Assembly: GCF_021631985.1 (NCBI RefSeq)
Contig: NZ_CP070225.1
Span: 5,394,001-5,458,000 of the forward strand
Source of the DNA: Sandaracinus amylolyticus
GTDB lineage: Bacteria > Myxococcota_A > Polyangia > Polyangiales > Sandaracinaceae
DNA length: 64,000 bases
Direction: 5' to 3'
How positions within the stretch are numbered: the first letter of the stretch is position 1; each line of letters begins with the position of its first letter. This document shows, piece after piece, positions 7,693-16,477 of this stretch. Under the pieces are notes generated by a model. That model did no database searches and was not told the origin of the DNA. It saw only the letters and a program-made list of their open reading frames with translations. The position numbers and the translations under genes are program-made.

Positions 7693-8734
7693 TCACGCGC
7701 GCCGCCGATCGAGGCGCGGCCCGAGCGCGAGCACGACGATCGCGAGCACCACCAGGGCCGCACCGATCAGCTCGCCGCGATCGGGCGTCGCACCGCCGAG
7801 CAGCCACGCGAGCAGCGCCGTCGCGAGCACGCCTGCGAGGATGCTCGACGCGCGGTTCACCGGGACGCTGAACGTGTTCTCTCGCGCATCGAGCAGCACG
7901 AGCGCGCCGAAGATCCCGGTCGCCTGGGAGCAGAGGCCGATCACCACGATCCAGCCGATCGCGCTGGTGCGCGGCAGATCGAGGAGTCCGTGCGCGAGCG
8001 TCGCGCCGACCACGCCGCAATCGAGGAGCGCGACCACGACGATCACGGCGAGCGATCGGCGTCGCCACGAGCTGCTCCTCGACGAAGAAGCGATGGCTCG
8101 CGTCGGGCTCGCCCTTCGCGAGCCGGCTCATCAGGCGCAGTCGCACGAAGTACGCGCCGAGGTAGATCGCGACGTCGAGCAGCGCGAGGGGCGCGATGCG
8201 CGCGTCGAGCGCGCCGAGGAGCGCGTCGCCGAGCGCCAGCGCGCTGAGCCCGAGCCCGATCCACGAGTACCAGCGCACGCGACGCCGGCTGACGAGATCG
8301 ACGATCGGCGCGATCACCAGCACGCCGCCGCGCATCATCAACATCATCGCGACGATGCTGGTGCCCTCGAACGTGTAGGCGAGCGTCGTCGTCAGCACGA
8401 TCGCGGCGGTGCACACGCCCGAGAGCAACGTCGCGCGGCGCGGCACCGGGATTGACGCGCCCAGGACGTGCGCGCGCGGCGCGAGCTGCCAGAGGCCGCT
8501 CGCGCCGAGGAACAACAGCATCCCGATCGCGGAGACCGCGGTCGAGATCGGGAGCAACGCGAGCCCTGCGATGCGCTCGGGCGCGCCGGGAAGGCGCCCT
8601 TCGGAGAGCGCCTTCGTGACGAGCCCGTAGGGCACGTACGCGAGGAAGTAGCCCGCGGCGTACGCCCAGATCGCGTGCTCGCCCGATGGGAGGCGAACGG
8701 CCGCGTGTGCCGATGCCGTTCGCGCTTCGCTCAC
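7693..8734 (-). pseudogene. DMT/EamA-like 10-helix transporter, disrupted by a frameshift
   Basis: Reading from GTG 8734 gives membrane helices (WAYAAGYFLAYVPYGLV, LALLPISTAVSAIGMLLFLG, ATLLSGVCTAAIVLTTTLAY, ALLDVAIYLGAYFVRLRLM) up to EEQLVATPIA near 8055. After that the frame becomes Arg-rich and non-membrane. Shifting by one base restores LAVIVVVALLDCGVVGATL and three or four more helices, ending at the stop 7693-7695. Two missing bases or one extra base at about 8046-8060 would join the halves into about 347 residues. The two-fold five-helix layout suggests a drug/metabolite-type transporter. It could be a true pseudogene or an assembly error. GTG 8734 overlaps the upstream stop (GTGA). 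Confidence 0.75.
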
Positions 8735-9099
8735 CGACGCTCGCTGGTCTCGCGCGACGCGGGCTGCGCGCGGAACGAGCGCGCCGCCTCGCTCAGGTTG
8801 CTCGCGAGCTCGCGCACGATCTCGTCGCCGTGCACGCCGGGGGTGGCGCCCAGCAGCTCGATCTTCTTCTCGATGCGGTTCCACGCGTCCTTCGCGTCGA
8901 GGCTCGCGAGGTGGAGCTGCACGCGAAGCTCGTCGCGCAGCTCCGCGAGCTCGTCGCCGACGCGATCGAGGTTCGCGCGATCCCACGCGTCCTTCGCGTC
9001 GAGACCGGCGAGGTGAGCGCGCACGCGCAGCTCCTCGCCGATGCGCTCCATGCGCTCGGCGAGACGTTCCAGGTTCTTCTTGGTCGTGGTGTCGGTCAT
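8731..9099 (-). CDS. Small amphipathic helical protein with an internal duplication
   Basis: The 122-residue protein is charged and almost wholly helical. It contains two near-identical segments, ELRVRAHLAGLDAKDAWDR and ELRVQLHLASLDAKDAWNR, about 40 residues apart, each following a heptad-like stretch (LERLAERMERIGEELRV). This points to an antiparallel or oligomeric coiled coil. The start has a strong ribosome site (GGAGG, eight bases spacing). It is upstream of the broken transporter and overlaps it by four bases. I do not recognise the family; phasin-like or membrane-associated helical proteins are possible but unsupported. Confidence 0.75.
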   Translation of the reverse strand: MTDTTTKKNLERLAERMERIGEELRVRAHLAGLDAKDAWDRANLDRVGDELAELRDELRVQLHLASLDAKDAWNRIEKKIELLGATPGVHGDEIVRELASNLSEAARSFRAQPASRETSERR

Positions 9100-9290
9100 G
9101 GCTCGATCCTCCGAGCGGACGCGCGATCGCGAGTCCAGGACGGCGCCGTCCATGCGATCCCCGCGCCAGCGGACGCGAAGTACACGCCGCGGCGGGCGTC
9201 GCAACGTTCGCACGTGTTCGGGACATTTCGCGACGGCTCTCTGCACGGCGGCCTTTTCGTCACGGCCGCGGCGGAGTAGAAGGCGCGCCG

Positions 9291-10184
9291 ATGAGCCGTC
9301 CTCGCCAGAAGAAGAAGTCGAGCTCGAGCGCGCGCACGCGCCTCGATGCGAGCAATGCCGACAAGCACGATCTCTATCAGCGCAGCGTGCAAGCGCCGGA
9401 GTACGAGATCCGATTCCTGAACCAGGCGTTCAAGCGGCACACCGGGCGCAAGCCACTGCACCTCCGCGAGGACTTCTGCGGCACTGCGCTGCTCTGCTCG
9501 AAGTGGGTCAAGAGCGATCCTGCGCGCACGGCGCTCGGGCTCGACATCGATCGCCCGACGCTCGACTGGGGCATCGCGCACAACCTCGCGCCGATCGGCG
9601 AGGCAGCGAAGCGCATCACGCTGCTCGAGCAGGACGTGATGCTCCCGACGCGCCGCAAGGTCGAGGTCATCGGCGCGTACAACTACAGCTATCAGATCTT
9701 CCAGACGCGCGATCTCCTGCGCCGCTATTTCGAAGCAGCGCGCAAGTCGCTGACCGACGACGGGCTCTTCGTGCTCGACGCGATCGGAGGGTGGGAGTCG
9801 CAACAGGAGCTCACCGAGCGACGTCTCTGCGACGGATTCACGTACGTCTGGGAACAGGCGGAGTACGACCCGATCTCGAATCACTTCGTCTGTCACATCT
9901 CCTACGAATTCAAGGACGGATCGAAGCTCGAGCGCGCGTTCACGTACGACTGGCGCCTCTGGCAGCTCGCGGAGCTGCGCGAGCTCTTGCTCGAGGCGGG
10001 CTTCGTCGGCGTGGACGCGTACTGGGAGGGCGAGGACGACGAAGGTCAGGGCACCGGCACCTTCCATCGCGTGACCAAGACGACCAACGATCCCGGGTGG
10101 AACGCGTACCTCGTCGCGAAGAAGAGCGAGCCGCTGGCGGGCAGCCCCGACGCGCAGAAGGCCGCGAAGAAGAAGGCGCGTTGA
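9291..10184 (+). CDS. Class I SAM-dependent methyltransferase
   Basis: The 297-residue protein has a methyltransferase fold with HLREDFCGTALLCSKWV as the SAM-binding motif I, TALGLDIDRPTLDWG as motif II and RITLLEQDV further on. The N-terminus (QKKKSSSSARTRLDASNADKHDLYQ) and C-terminus (AQKAAKKKAR) are basic. The DLYQRSVQ...DFCGTA pattern matches a conserved bacterial family of unknown substrate. The stop TGA is shared with the TTG start of the next gene (TTGA overlap), so the reductase is probably translated by coupling. Confidence 0.85.
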   Translation: MSRPRQKKKSSSSARTRLDASNADKHDLYQRSVQAPEYEIRFLNQAFKRHTGRKPLHLREDFCGTALLCSKWVKSDPARTALGLDIDRPTLDWGIAHNLAPIGEAAKRITLLEQDVMLPTRRKVEVIGAYNYSYQIFQTRDLLRRYFEAARKSLTDDGLFVLDAIGGWESQQELTERRLCDGFTYVWEQAEYDPISNHFVCHISYEFKDGSKLERAFTYDWRLWQLAELRELLLEAGFVGVDAYWEGEDDEGQGTGTFHRVTKTTNDPGWNAYLVAKKSEPLAGSPDAQKAAKKKAR

Positions 10185-11149
10185 GCGAGATCCTGATCGT
10201 CGGCGCCGGCGCGATCGGGCGCGTCTACGGGCACTGCCTCGCGGCGGGCGGCGCGCGCGTCTCGGTGCTGGTGCGCCCGCGCCATGCCGACGAGCTGCGC
10301 GCCGGCGTGCGGGTGCGGCGGGTGCCGATGCTCGGCGCGCGGCGCGACGCGCGCTTCGTGCCGACGGAGGTGCTCACCGACGTGACCGAGATCGCGGGAC
10401 GGCGCTTCGATCAGGTGTGGCTCGGGCTGCCGACCAACGCGCTCGACGAACCGTGGATCGATGCGCTGATCGAGGCGATCGGCGATGCGACGTTGGTGTC
10501 GCTGCAGCCCGGCGCGCGGGTTCGCGAGCGGCTCGGTCGTGCGCGCGCGCTGGTCTCGGGCGCGATCGGCGTCGTCGCGTGGGCGAGCCCGCTCGAGGGA
10601 TCCCGCGATGCGCGCGAGGTCGGAGCGCCCGAGGCGATCGCGTACTGGTTGCCGCCCCTCACGCCGACGATGTTCTCGTCGGACGATCGCGCGCGTGCCG
10701 AGCAGGTCGCGCGCGCGCTGCGGGCCGGAGGATGCCCCGCGCGTGTGGTGCCCGACGCGTCGCTCGAGCTCGCGAAGTCGTCCGCGATCCTCCTGCCGAT
10801 CGTCGCCGCGCTCGAGGCCAGCGGGTGGTCGCTGCGCGCGCTGCGGCGCGGGCCGGGCCTCGCGCGTGCGCTCGCGGGATCGCGGGTGCTGCTCGCGCTC
10901 GCGACGCGCTCGCGGCCGCCGTGGATCGCGTCGCTCCTGCGCGCGCCTCTGCTCGCACCGCTGGTCGCGCTCGTCCCCGCGCTCGCGCCCTTCGATCTCG
11001 AGCGCTACCTCGAGGTGCACTTCTCGAAGGTGGGCACCCAGACGCGCGCGCTGCTCGCCGAAGCGGAGCACGACGCGCGCGCCCTCGGGATGGACGCAGC
11101 GCCGATCCACGCGCTGCGCGAGCCGCTCGATCATCGACTCACGCCCTGA
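10181..11149 (+). CDS. Ketopantoate reductase-like (ApbA/PanE) oxidoreductase
   Basis: The 322-residue protein opens with the NADP-binding fold ILIVGAGAIGRVYGHCLAAGGARVSVLVRP and continues as FDQVWLGLPTNAL, matching the N-domain of 2-dehydropantoate 2-reductases. The C-domain is Arg-rich and diverges from typical PanE, so the substrate need not be ketopantoate. The start is a TTG overlapping the methyltransferase stop by four bases. No other start fits, because the GAGAIG motif begins only eight residues in. Translation probably depends on coupling to the upstream gene. Confidence 0.8.
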   Translation: MSEILIVGAGAIGRVYGHCLAAGGARVSVLVRPRHADELRAGVRVRRVPMLGARRDARFVPTEVLTDVTEIAGRRFDQVWLGLPTNALDEPWIDALIEAIGDATLVSLQPGARVRERLGRARALVSGAIGVVAWASPLEGSRDAREVGAPEAIAYWLPPLTPTMFSSDDRARAEQVARALRAGGCPARVVPDASLELAKSSAILLPIVAALEASGWSLRALRRGPGLARALAGSRVLLALATRSRPPWIASLLRAPLLAPLVALVPALAPFDLERYLEVHFSKVGTQTRALLAEAEHDARALGMDAAPIHALREPLDHRLTP

Positions 11150-11170
11150 GTCGCCGCAGGATCGAGGGAG

Positions 11171-11764
11171 ATGAGCCCTCCCCGCGCGATCCTCTTCGAC
11201 GTGATGGACACCCTCGTGCGCGATCCCTTCCACGAGGAGATGCCCGCGTTCTTCGGTGTCACGAAGCGCGAGCTGATCGCGACGAAGCACCCGACGGCGT
11301 GGGTCGACTTCGAGCTCGGGCGCATCGACGAGCCGACGTTCCTCGCGATCTTCATGGGAGATCGCGAGTGGGATCGCGACGCGTTCCGTGCGTGCGTGCG
11401 CGCCGCGTACGCGTGGCTGCCCGGCATGCGCGAGCTGCTCGACGAGCTCCGTGCCCGCTCGCCGCGCCCGACGCTCCACGCGCTCTCGAACTACCCGCCC
11501 TGGTACCGCTGGATCGACGAGCAGTGTGGCCTCGCGGCGCGCCTCGACTCGGCGTTCGTCTCGTACGAGCTCGGGGTGAGGAAGCCCGATCCCGAGGCCT
11601 ACCTCGGGCCCTGCCGCACGCTCGGTCTGCTGCCCGGCGAGGCGCTCTTCGTCGATGATCGCGCGAGCAATTGCGACGCGGCGCGCGCGCTCGGGATGGA
11701 CGCGATCGTGTTCGACGGAGCCGATTCGTTGCGCGACGCGCTCGAGGCGCGGGGCGTCTTGTGA
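11171..11764 (+). CDS. HAD-superfamily hydrolase resembling plant chloroplast FMN hydrolase
   Basis: The 197-residue enzyme has a HAD core: motif I ILFDVMDTLVRDPF, motif II SNYPP, the Lys/motif III RKPDPEAYL and motif IV LFVDDRASN. Motif I is FDVMDT rather than the usual DxDGT. From memory, this variant together with FHEEMPAFFG and a TKHPTAW segment is also seen in the plant chloroplast HAD protein described as FMN hydrolase and in cyanobacterial relatives. Phosphate ester hydrolysis is expected; FMN as substrate is inference. It follows the reductase by 21 bases. Confidence 0.85.
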   Translation: MSPPRAILFDVMDTLVRDPFHEEMPAFFGVTKRELIATKHPTAWVDFELGRIDEPTFLAIFMGDREWDRDAFRACVRAAYAWLPGMRELLDELRARSPRPTLHALSNYPPWYRWIDEQCGLAARLDSAFVSYELGVRKPDPEAYLGPCRTLGLLPGEALFVDDRASNCDAARALGMDAIVFDGADSLRDALEARGVL

Positions 11765-11775
11765 CCCAGGGTCAC
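11761..11775. repeat. Palindrome GTGACCC-A-GGGTCAC
   Basis: A perfect 7+1+7 palindrome that includes the HAD stop codon and ends 15 bases before the -35 element of the carboxylase promoter. TGAAT (11776-11780) and ATTCA (11785-11789) form a second short inverted pair beside it. The position suits an operator for the carboxylase operon. Confidence 0.35.
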
Positions 11776-11789
11776 TGAATCGCCATTCA

Positions 11790-11819
11790 TTGACGCGGCG
11801 GCCCCGTCTTGTTTAGCCT
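11790..11819 (+). promoter_or_regulatory. Promoter of the acyl-CoA carboxylase operon, probably leaderless
   Basis: TTGACG (11790-11795), an 18-base spacer and TAGCCT (11814-11819) precede the ATG at 11826 by six bases. Initiation about seven bases after the -10 would fall on the ATG itself. There is no Shine-Dalgarno sequence in the six bases left, which supports a leaderless mRNA. Confidence 0.55.
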
Positions 11820-11825
11820 CCGCGC

Positions 11826-13454
11826 ATGCGCTCCCAAGGCAAGCTCACGCAGGCCTATCCCGTGCTGCGCTCGCGCGCGGATCTGCGCTCCGAGATCGCG
11901 CAGAAGAACCGCGAGGCGAACCTCGCGTCGCTCGCGAAGCTGGAGAAGTCGCTCGCGAAGTCGCGCGAAGGCGGCGGCGAGAAGTACAACGCGCGCCACG
12001 TCGAGGCGGGCAAGCTGCTTCCACGCGAGCGCGTCGAGCGCCTGCTCGACCGCGACGGATGGTTCCTCGAGCTCGCGCCGCTCGCCGGGCTCGACATCCA
12101 GGGCCACGCGCCGGGCGCGAGCGTCGTCGGCGGCATCGGCGTGGTCAGCGGCGTCGAGTGCATGATCACCGCGAGCGAGGCGACCGTGAAGGGCGGCGCC
12201 ATGAGCGAGTACTCGGTGATCAAGTCGGGGCGCCTCTCCGACGTCGCCGAGCAGAACGGGCTGCCGTCGATCTCGCTGATCGAGAGCGCGGGCGCGGACC
12301 TGCCGAATCAGTCGAAGATCTTCGTGCCCGGTGGGCGCGGATTCCGCGACCTCACGAAGCGCAGCGAAGAGCGCACGCCCACGGTGTGCCTGGTGTTCGG
12401 CAGCTCGACCGCGGGAGGCGCCTACATCCCCGGGATGAGCGACTACGTCGTCATGGTGAAGAAGCAGGCGCAGGTCTATCTGGGCGGCCCGCCGCTCGTG
12501 AAGATGGCGACCGGCGAAGAGACGACGCACGAGGAGCTCGGTGGCGCCGAGATGCACTCGCGGGTGTCGGGCGCGAGTGATTTCCTCGCCGAGGACGAAG
12601 AGGACGCCATTCGCATCGGGCGCGAGATCGTCGCGCACCTGAATTGGAAGAAGGGCGGTCCGCCGCCCTCTCCGCAGGTCGACGAGCCGCTCTATCCGGC
12701 CGAGGATCTGCTGGGCATCGCGAGCGCGGACGTGCGCATCCCGTTCGACGCGCGCGAGGTGATCGCGCGGATCGTCGACGGGTCGCGGTTCAGCGAGTTC
12801 AAGCCGCTCTACGGGCCCGAATTGGTGTGCGGCTGGGCGCATGTGCACGGGCATCCGGTCGGCATCCTCGCGAACAACGGAATCCTGTTCACGAGCTGCG
12901 CGAACAAGGGCGCTCAGTTCATCCAGCTCTGCAATCAGAGCAACATTCCGCTGCTCTATCTGCAGAACATCGTCGGCTTCATGGTCGGTCGGAAATACGA
13001 GGAAGAAGGGATCATCAAGGCGGGCGCCAAGATGATCAACGCGGTGTCGAACAGCACCGTCCCCTCGATCACGATCATGATCGGCGCGAGCTACGGCGCG
13101 GGGAACTACGCGATGGCGGGCCGCGCGTACAAGCCGAATTTCCTGTTCACGTGGCCGAACCACCGCATCGCGGTGATGGGTGGAAAGCAGCTCGCGGGCG
13201 TGCTCGACATCATCCAGCGCGAGGCCGCGGCGAAGAAGGGCGAGACCGTCGACGAGCAGCGCCTCGGGGTCATGAAGCAGATGACCGAGGGCTTGATCGA
13301 TCAGGAGAGCGATCCGTTCTTCGCGACTGCGCGCGTGTGGGACGACGGAATCATCGATCCCCGCGACACCCGCAGCGTCGTCGGGATGTGCCTGTCGATC
13401 ACCCACACGAAACCGGTCCGCGGCACGACCAGCTGGGGCGTGTTCCGACACTGA
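11826..13454 (+). CDS. Acyl-CoA carboxylase carboxyltransferase (beta) subunit
   Basis: The 542-residue protein is a full crotonase-fold carboxyltransferase. The N-half has [23 protein letters not shown] and [17 protein letters not shown]. The central motifs are [17 protein letters not shown] and [16 protein letters not shown]. The C-half has [36 protein letters not shown] and [16 protein letters not shown]. It transfers carboxyl from biotin to an acyl-CoA. The order resembles methylcrotonyl-CoA carboxylase beta, but the [13 protein letters not shown] region departs from standard MccB, so substrate is uncertain. The biotin-carrying partner follows 20 bases later. Confidence 0.92.
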   Translation: MRSQGKLTQAYPVLRSRADLRSEIAQKNREANLASLAKLEKSLAKSREGGGEKYNARHVEAGKLLPRERVERLLDRDGWFLELAPLAGLDIQGHAPGASVVGGIGVVSGVECMITASEATVKGGAMSEYSVIKSGRLSDVAEQNGLPSISLIESAGADLPNQSKIFVPGGRGFRDLTKRSEERTPTVCLVFGSSTAGGAYIPGMSDYVVMVKKQAQVYLGGPPLVKMATGEETTHEELGGAEMHSRVSGASDFLAEDEEDAIRIGREIVAHLNWKKGGPPPSPQVDEPLYPAEDLLGIASADVRIPFDAREVIARIVDGSRFSEFKPLYGPELVCGWAHVHGHPVGILANNGILFTSCANKGAQFIQLCNQSNIPLLYLQNIVGFMVGRKYEEEGIIKAGAKMINAVSNSTVPSITIMIGASYGAGNYAMAGRAYKPNFLFTWPNHRIAVMGGKQLAGVLDIIQREAAAKKGETVDEQRLGVMKQMTEGLIDQESDPFFATARVWDDGIIDPRDTRSVVGMCLSITHTKPVRGTTSWGVFRH

Positions 13455-13474
13455 CCCGCTCGAGAAGGCGAGAG

Positions 13475-15505
13475 ATGCGCACCATCCGAAAGCTCCTTGT
13501 CGCCAATCGAGGCGAGATCGCCATTCGCGTCATGCGCACCTGCGCGAAGATGGGGATCGCGACCGTCGCGGTGTTCTCCGACGCCGACGAGCACGCGCTC
13601 TTCGTGCGCGAGGCCGACGAAGCGTTCCGCCTGGGGCCTGCGCCGAGCCGCGAGTCGTACCTGCGCGTCGATCGCATCCTCGAGGCCGCGAAGGCGACGG
13701 GCGCGGATGCGATCCATCCGGGCTTCGGCTTCCTCGCCGAGAACGCGGAGTTCGCGCAGGCGGTGCGCGACGCGGGGCTGATCTTCGTCGGGCCCACGCC
13801 TGCCGCGATCCGCGCGATGGGCCTCAAGCGCGAGGCGAAGGTCACCGCGGAGAAGGCCGGCGTGCCGGTGGTGCCGGGCTACGGCGGCGCGGAGCAGTCG
13901 ACGGACGCGATCGCGCGCGAGGCGAAGTCGATCGGATATCCGTTGCTGCTCAAAGCATCGGCGGGCGGCGGCGGAAAGGGCATGCGCCTCCTCCTCGGAG
14001 AACAGGTGCGCAGCGACGCCGCGCTCGTCGATGCCATCGAGAGCGCGCGGCGCGAGGCCGAGAGCTCGTTCGGCGACGGAACGCTGATCGTCGAGAAGTA
14101 CGTCGAGCAGCCGCGCCACGTGGAGATCCAGGTGCTCGGCGACGAGCACGGGAACCTGGTGCACCTCTTCGAGCGCGAGTGCTCGATCCAGCGCCGTCAT
14201 CAGAAGGTCGTCGAAGAAGCGCCCTCGCCCGTGCTCACGCCCGAGGTGCGCGCGCGCATGGGCGCCGACGCGGTGAAGCTGTGCAGCGCGATCGGCTACT
14301 CGAACGCCGGCACCGTCGAGTTCGTGCTCGATCCCAAGGGGCACTACTACTTCCTCGAGGTGAACACGCGCCTGCAGGTCGAGCACCCGGTCACCGAGGG
14401 CGTGATCGAGGGGCTCGATCTCGTCGAGGAGCAGATCCGCGTCGCGCGCGGCGAGCGCCTGCGGTTCACGCAGGAAGACCTCGCCTCGCGATGGCGGGGC
14501 GCGTCGATCGAGGTGCGCCTCTGCGCCGAAGATCCCGCGAGCGGGTTCCTCCCGCAGACCGGGCCCGTGCTCGACTTCCATCTCCCTGCGGAGCTGCTCG
14601 CGCAGGACTGGCTGCGCATCGAGTCGTCGGTGGAGAGCGGCGACGAGGTGCCGGTCCACTACGACTCGATGATCGCGAAGATCATCACCAAGGGCCCGAC
14701 GCGCGCCGACGCGATCCAGCGCTTGCGCCGCGCGCTCTCGGCGCTCTCGGTGCAGGGCCTCGTCACGAACCGCGCGTTCCTGCTGCGCGTGATCGATCAT
14801 CCCGACTTCCACGCGGGCGACTTCGACACCCACTTCATCGAGACGCGCATGCAGGGCGCGCTCGCGGAGACGATCGAGCCCGCACGCGCGCGCATCGCCG
14901 CCCTCGCCGCGACGCTCTTCGCGCAGCACACGCGGGCCGCGTCGCGCGCGATCCTGCCGAGCCTGCCGATCACCGGGTTCCGCCTCAGCCGCCTCCACGG
15001 CGAGCGCGTCGCGCACGACATCGAGGGCATCGGCACGGTGCACGTCGAGTACGTCGATCGCGGTGGCGGTGCGCTCGACGTGAAGGTCACGGGCGATGCC
15101 GGCGCGCTCGAAGGACGCGTGCGTCGCAGCGTGAGCGGACCGGAGATCGCGCTCGAGCTGCCCGGCGGTCATCGCGTGCGGGCTCGCGTGATCACCGACG
15201 GCGAGCGCCACTTCGTGCACGCCGACGGCGTCTCGATCGTCGTGCGCGAGCAGCCGCGCTTCCGCGATCGCGACGCCGAGGCCGCGGCCGACGGATGTGT
15301 CGCGCCGATGCCCGGAAAGATCCTCCAGGTGCTGGTCTCCGAGGGCCAGCACGTCGCGGCAGGCGACACCATCGTCGTGATGGAAGCGATGAAGATGGAG
15401 CACGCCGTCAAGGCGCCGCATGCAGGCCTGATCAGCGAGCTGCGCGTGCGCGCCGGCGAGCAGGTCGAAGGCGGTGTGCTGATCGCGGTGGTCACCGAGT
15501 CCTGA
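13475..15505 (+). CDS. Acyl-CoA carboxylase alpha subunit (biotin carboxylase + biotin carrier)
   Basis: The 676-residue protein combines biotin carboxylase (KLLVANRGEIAIRVMRTC, HPGFGFLAEN, ATP-grasp loop KASAGGGGKGMRLL, EVNTRLQVEHPVTE) with a C-terminal biotinyl domain. The biotin site is EAMKMEH, with the lysine near residue 641, preceded by APMPGKI. It carboxylates its own biotin using ATP and bicarbonate and passes the group to the beta subunit encoded upstream. The two-gene layout and length match methylcrotonyl- or geranyl-CoA carboxylase alpha chains. No liu/leucine-degradation neighbours are present to fix the substrate. Confidence 0.93.
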   Translation: MRTIRKLLVANRGEIAIRVMRTCAKMGIATVAVFSDADEHALFVREADEAFRLGPAPSRESYLRVDRILEAAKATGADAIHPGFGFLAENAEFAQAVRDAGLIFVGPTPAAIRAMGLKREAKVTAEKAGVPVVPGYGGAEQSTDAIAREAKSIGYPLLLKASAGGGGKGMRLLLGEQVRSDAALVDAIESARREAESSFGDGTLIVEKYVEQPRHVEIQVLGDEHGNLVHLFERECSIQRRHQKVVEEAPSPVLTPEVRARMGADAVKLCSAIGYSNAGTVEFVLDPKGHYYFLEVNTRLQVEHPVTEGVIEGLDLVEEQIRVARGERLRFTQEDLASRWRGASIEVRLCAEDPASGFLPQTGPVLDFHLPAELLAQDWLRIESSVESGDEVPVHYDSMIAKIITKGPTRADAIQRLRRALSALSVQGLVTNRAFLLRVIDHPDFHAGDFDTHFIETRMQGALAETIEPARARIAALAATLFAQHTRAASRAILPSLPITGFRLSRLHGERVAHDIEGIGTVHVEYVDRGGGALDVKVTGDAGALEGRVRRSVSGPEIALELPGGHRVRARVITDGERHFVHADGVSIVVREQPRFRDRDAEAAADGCVAPMPGKILQVLVSEGQHVAAGDTIVVMEAMKMEHAVKAPHAGLISELRVRAGEQVEGGVLIAVVTES

Positions 15506-15524
15506 CCGGACCAGGCTTGGGACG

Positions 15525-16376
15525 ATGCGCCTGCGCGCGATCGTCCGGCCCCGCAGAGCAGCGACCTGGCTCGCCCGCGCCGGTGTCGCGCTCTCGGTCC
15601 CGACGCTCGGTGCGCCGCTGATCGGCTGCACCAGCGTGCTGACGATCATGGCGGGCGTCGCGCTGACCCAGACACTCGGGCTCGATCCGACGTTCGGCGA
15701 GGCGAGCGTGGTCGGCGGAATCCTCGTCGGGCTCGCGACCGCGATCGGCGTGGGCCGTCACGCCGCGCACTCGTGGAACGCAGCGGGCCGTCTGCTCGAG
15801 GACGCGGGCGCGCTCGCGATCGGGGCCGACGGTGTGCGCTGGTCGTCGCGCGAGCGCGGCGACTGCTTCGTGCGGTGGTCGGAGGTCGAGCGCGTCGACG
15901 AGGAGCCGACGCTCGAGGACGAGCTGGGCACGCTCGTGCTGGTGCTCCGCGACGCAGAGCCCATTCGCTTCTTCGTCGAGGACTCGGCCGAGCTCGCGAG
16001 CGACGCGCAGCGCGCGCTCGACGCGTACCGCGCGGCCACCGTCGAGCGTGTGGTCGATCTCGAGCCGAACGGGCGCGACGTGCGCACGTGGATCACCGAC
16101 GTGAAGCGCCTCCTCCGCGCGGGCACCGGCACCTACCGCGCGGGCGCGGTGAGCGCGGAGCGGCTGATCGCGATCGCCACCGCCCCTGCGGCCCCGCGGG
16201 TCCAGCGCATCGGCGCGGCGGTCTCGCTCTCCCGCGCGCCCGAGCCGCTGCGCGCGAAGGTGCGTGTCGCGCTCACCGACACCGCGGACGACGAGCTGCG
16301 CGACGTGATGGAGAGCGCGCTGGACGGACGTGATCTCGACGCGCGCGCCGTCGCACGCGCATTGGCAGCGCGCTGA
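15525..16376 (+). CDS. Hypothetical membrane protein
   Basis: The 283-residue protein starts with a basic segment, then two hydrophobic helices (GVALSVPTLGAPLIGCTSVLT and VVGGILVGLATAIGVGR). The rest is soluble; LLEDAGALAIGADGVRW followed by DCFVRWSEVERVDE looks like a PH-like or bacterial membrane-anchored beta domain. The C-terminal 100 residues are helical. It sits 19 bases after the biotin carboxylase gene and may be read through from it. I do not recognise a family. Confidence 0.7.
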   Translation: MRLRAIVRPRRAATWLARAGVALSVPTLGAPLIGCTSVLTIMAGVALTQTLGLDPTFGEASVVGGILVGLATAIGVGRHAAHSWNAAGRLLEDAGALAIGADGVRWSSRERGDCFVRWSEVERVDEEPTLEDELGTLVLVLRDAEPIRFFVEDSAELASDAQRALDAYRAATVERVVDLEPNGRDVRTWITDVKRLLRAGTGTYRAGAVSAERLIAIATAPAAPRVQRIGAAVSLSRAPEPLRAKVRVALTDTADDELRDVMESALDGRDLDARAVARALAAR

Positions 16377-16450
16377 CGGGAGTGCTCGTCCCGGAGGGCC
16401 CGGACGGAAGCGCGCGCAGCGGCGAGCCGATATTCGCAGCGCGCTGACGG
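16363..16450. repeat. Short insertion flanked by a copy of the upstream gene's 3' end
   Basis: GCAGCGCGCTGACGG, which includes the stop of the preceding gene (16363-16377), is repeated with one extra GC as GCAGCGCGCGCTGACGG at 16434-16450. The 56 bases between contain ACGGAAGCGCGCG (16412-16424), also found inside the inverted repeat at 4382-4438. This looks like a small dispersed element with a duplicated flank, or a local tandem duplication. Confidence 0.45.
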
Positions 16451-16477
16451 ACGCAGGTCGCGTTACGCTCGCGCGTG

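Noticed and set aside
13301-15649. Minus-strand open frame of 782 codons opposite the biotin carboxylase gene
   Set aside because: It has no motifs, and the plus strand encodes a complete biotin carboxylase with carrier domain.
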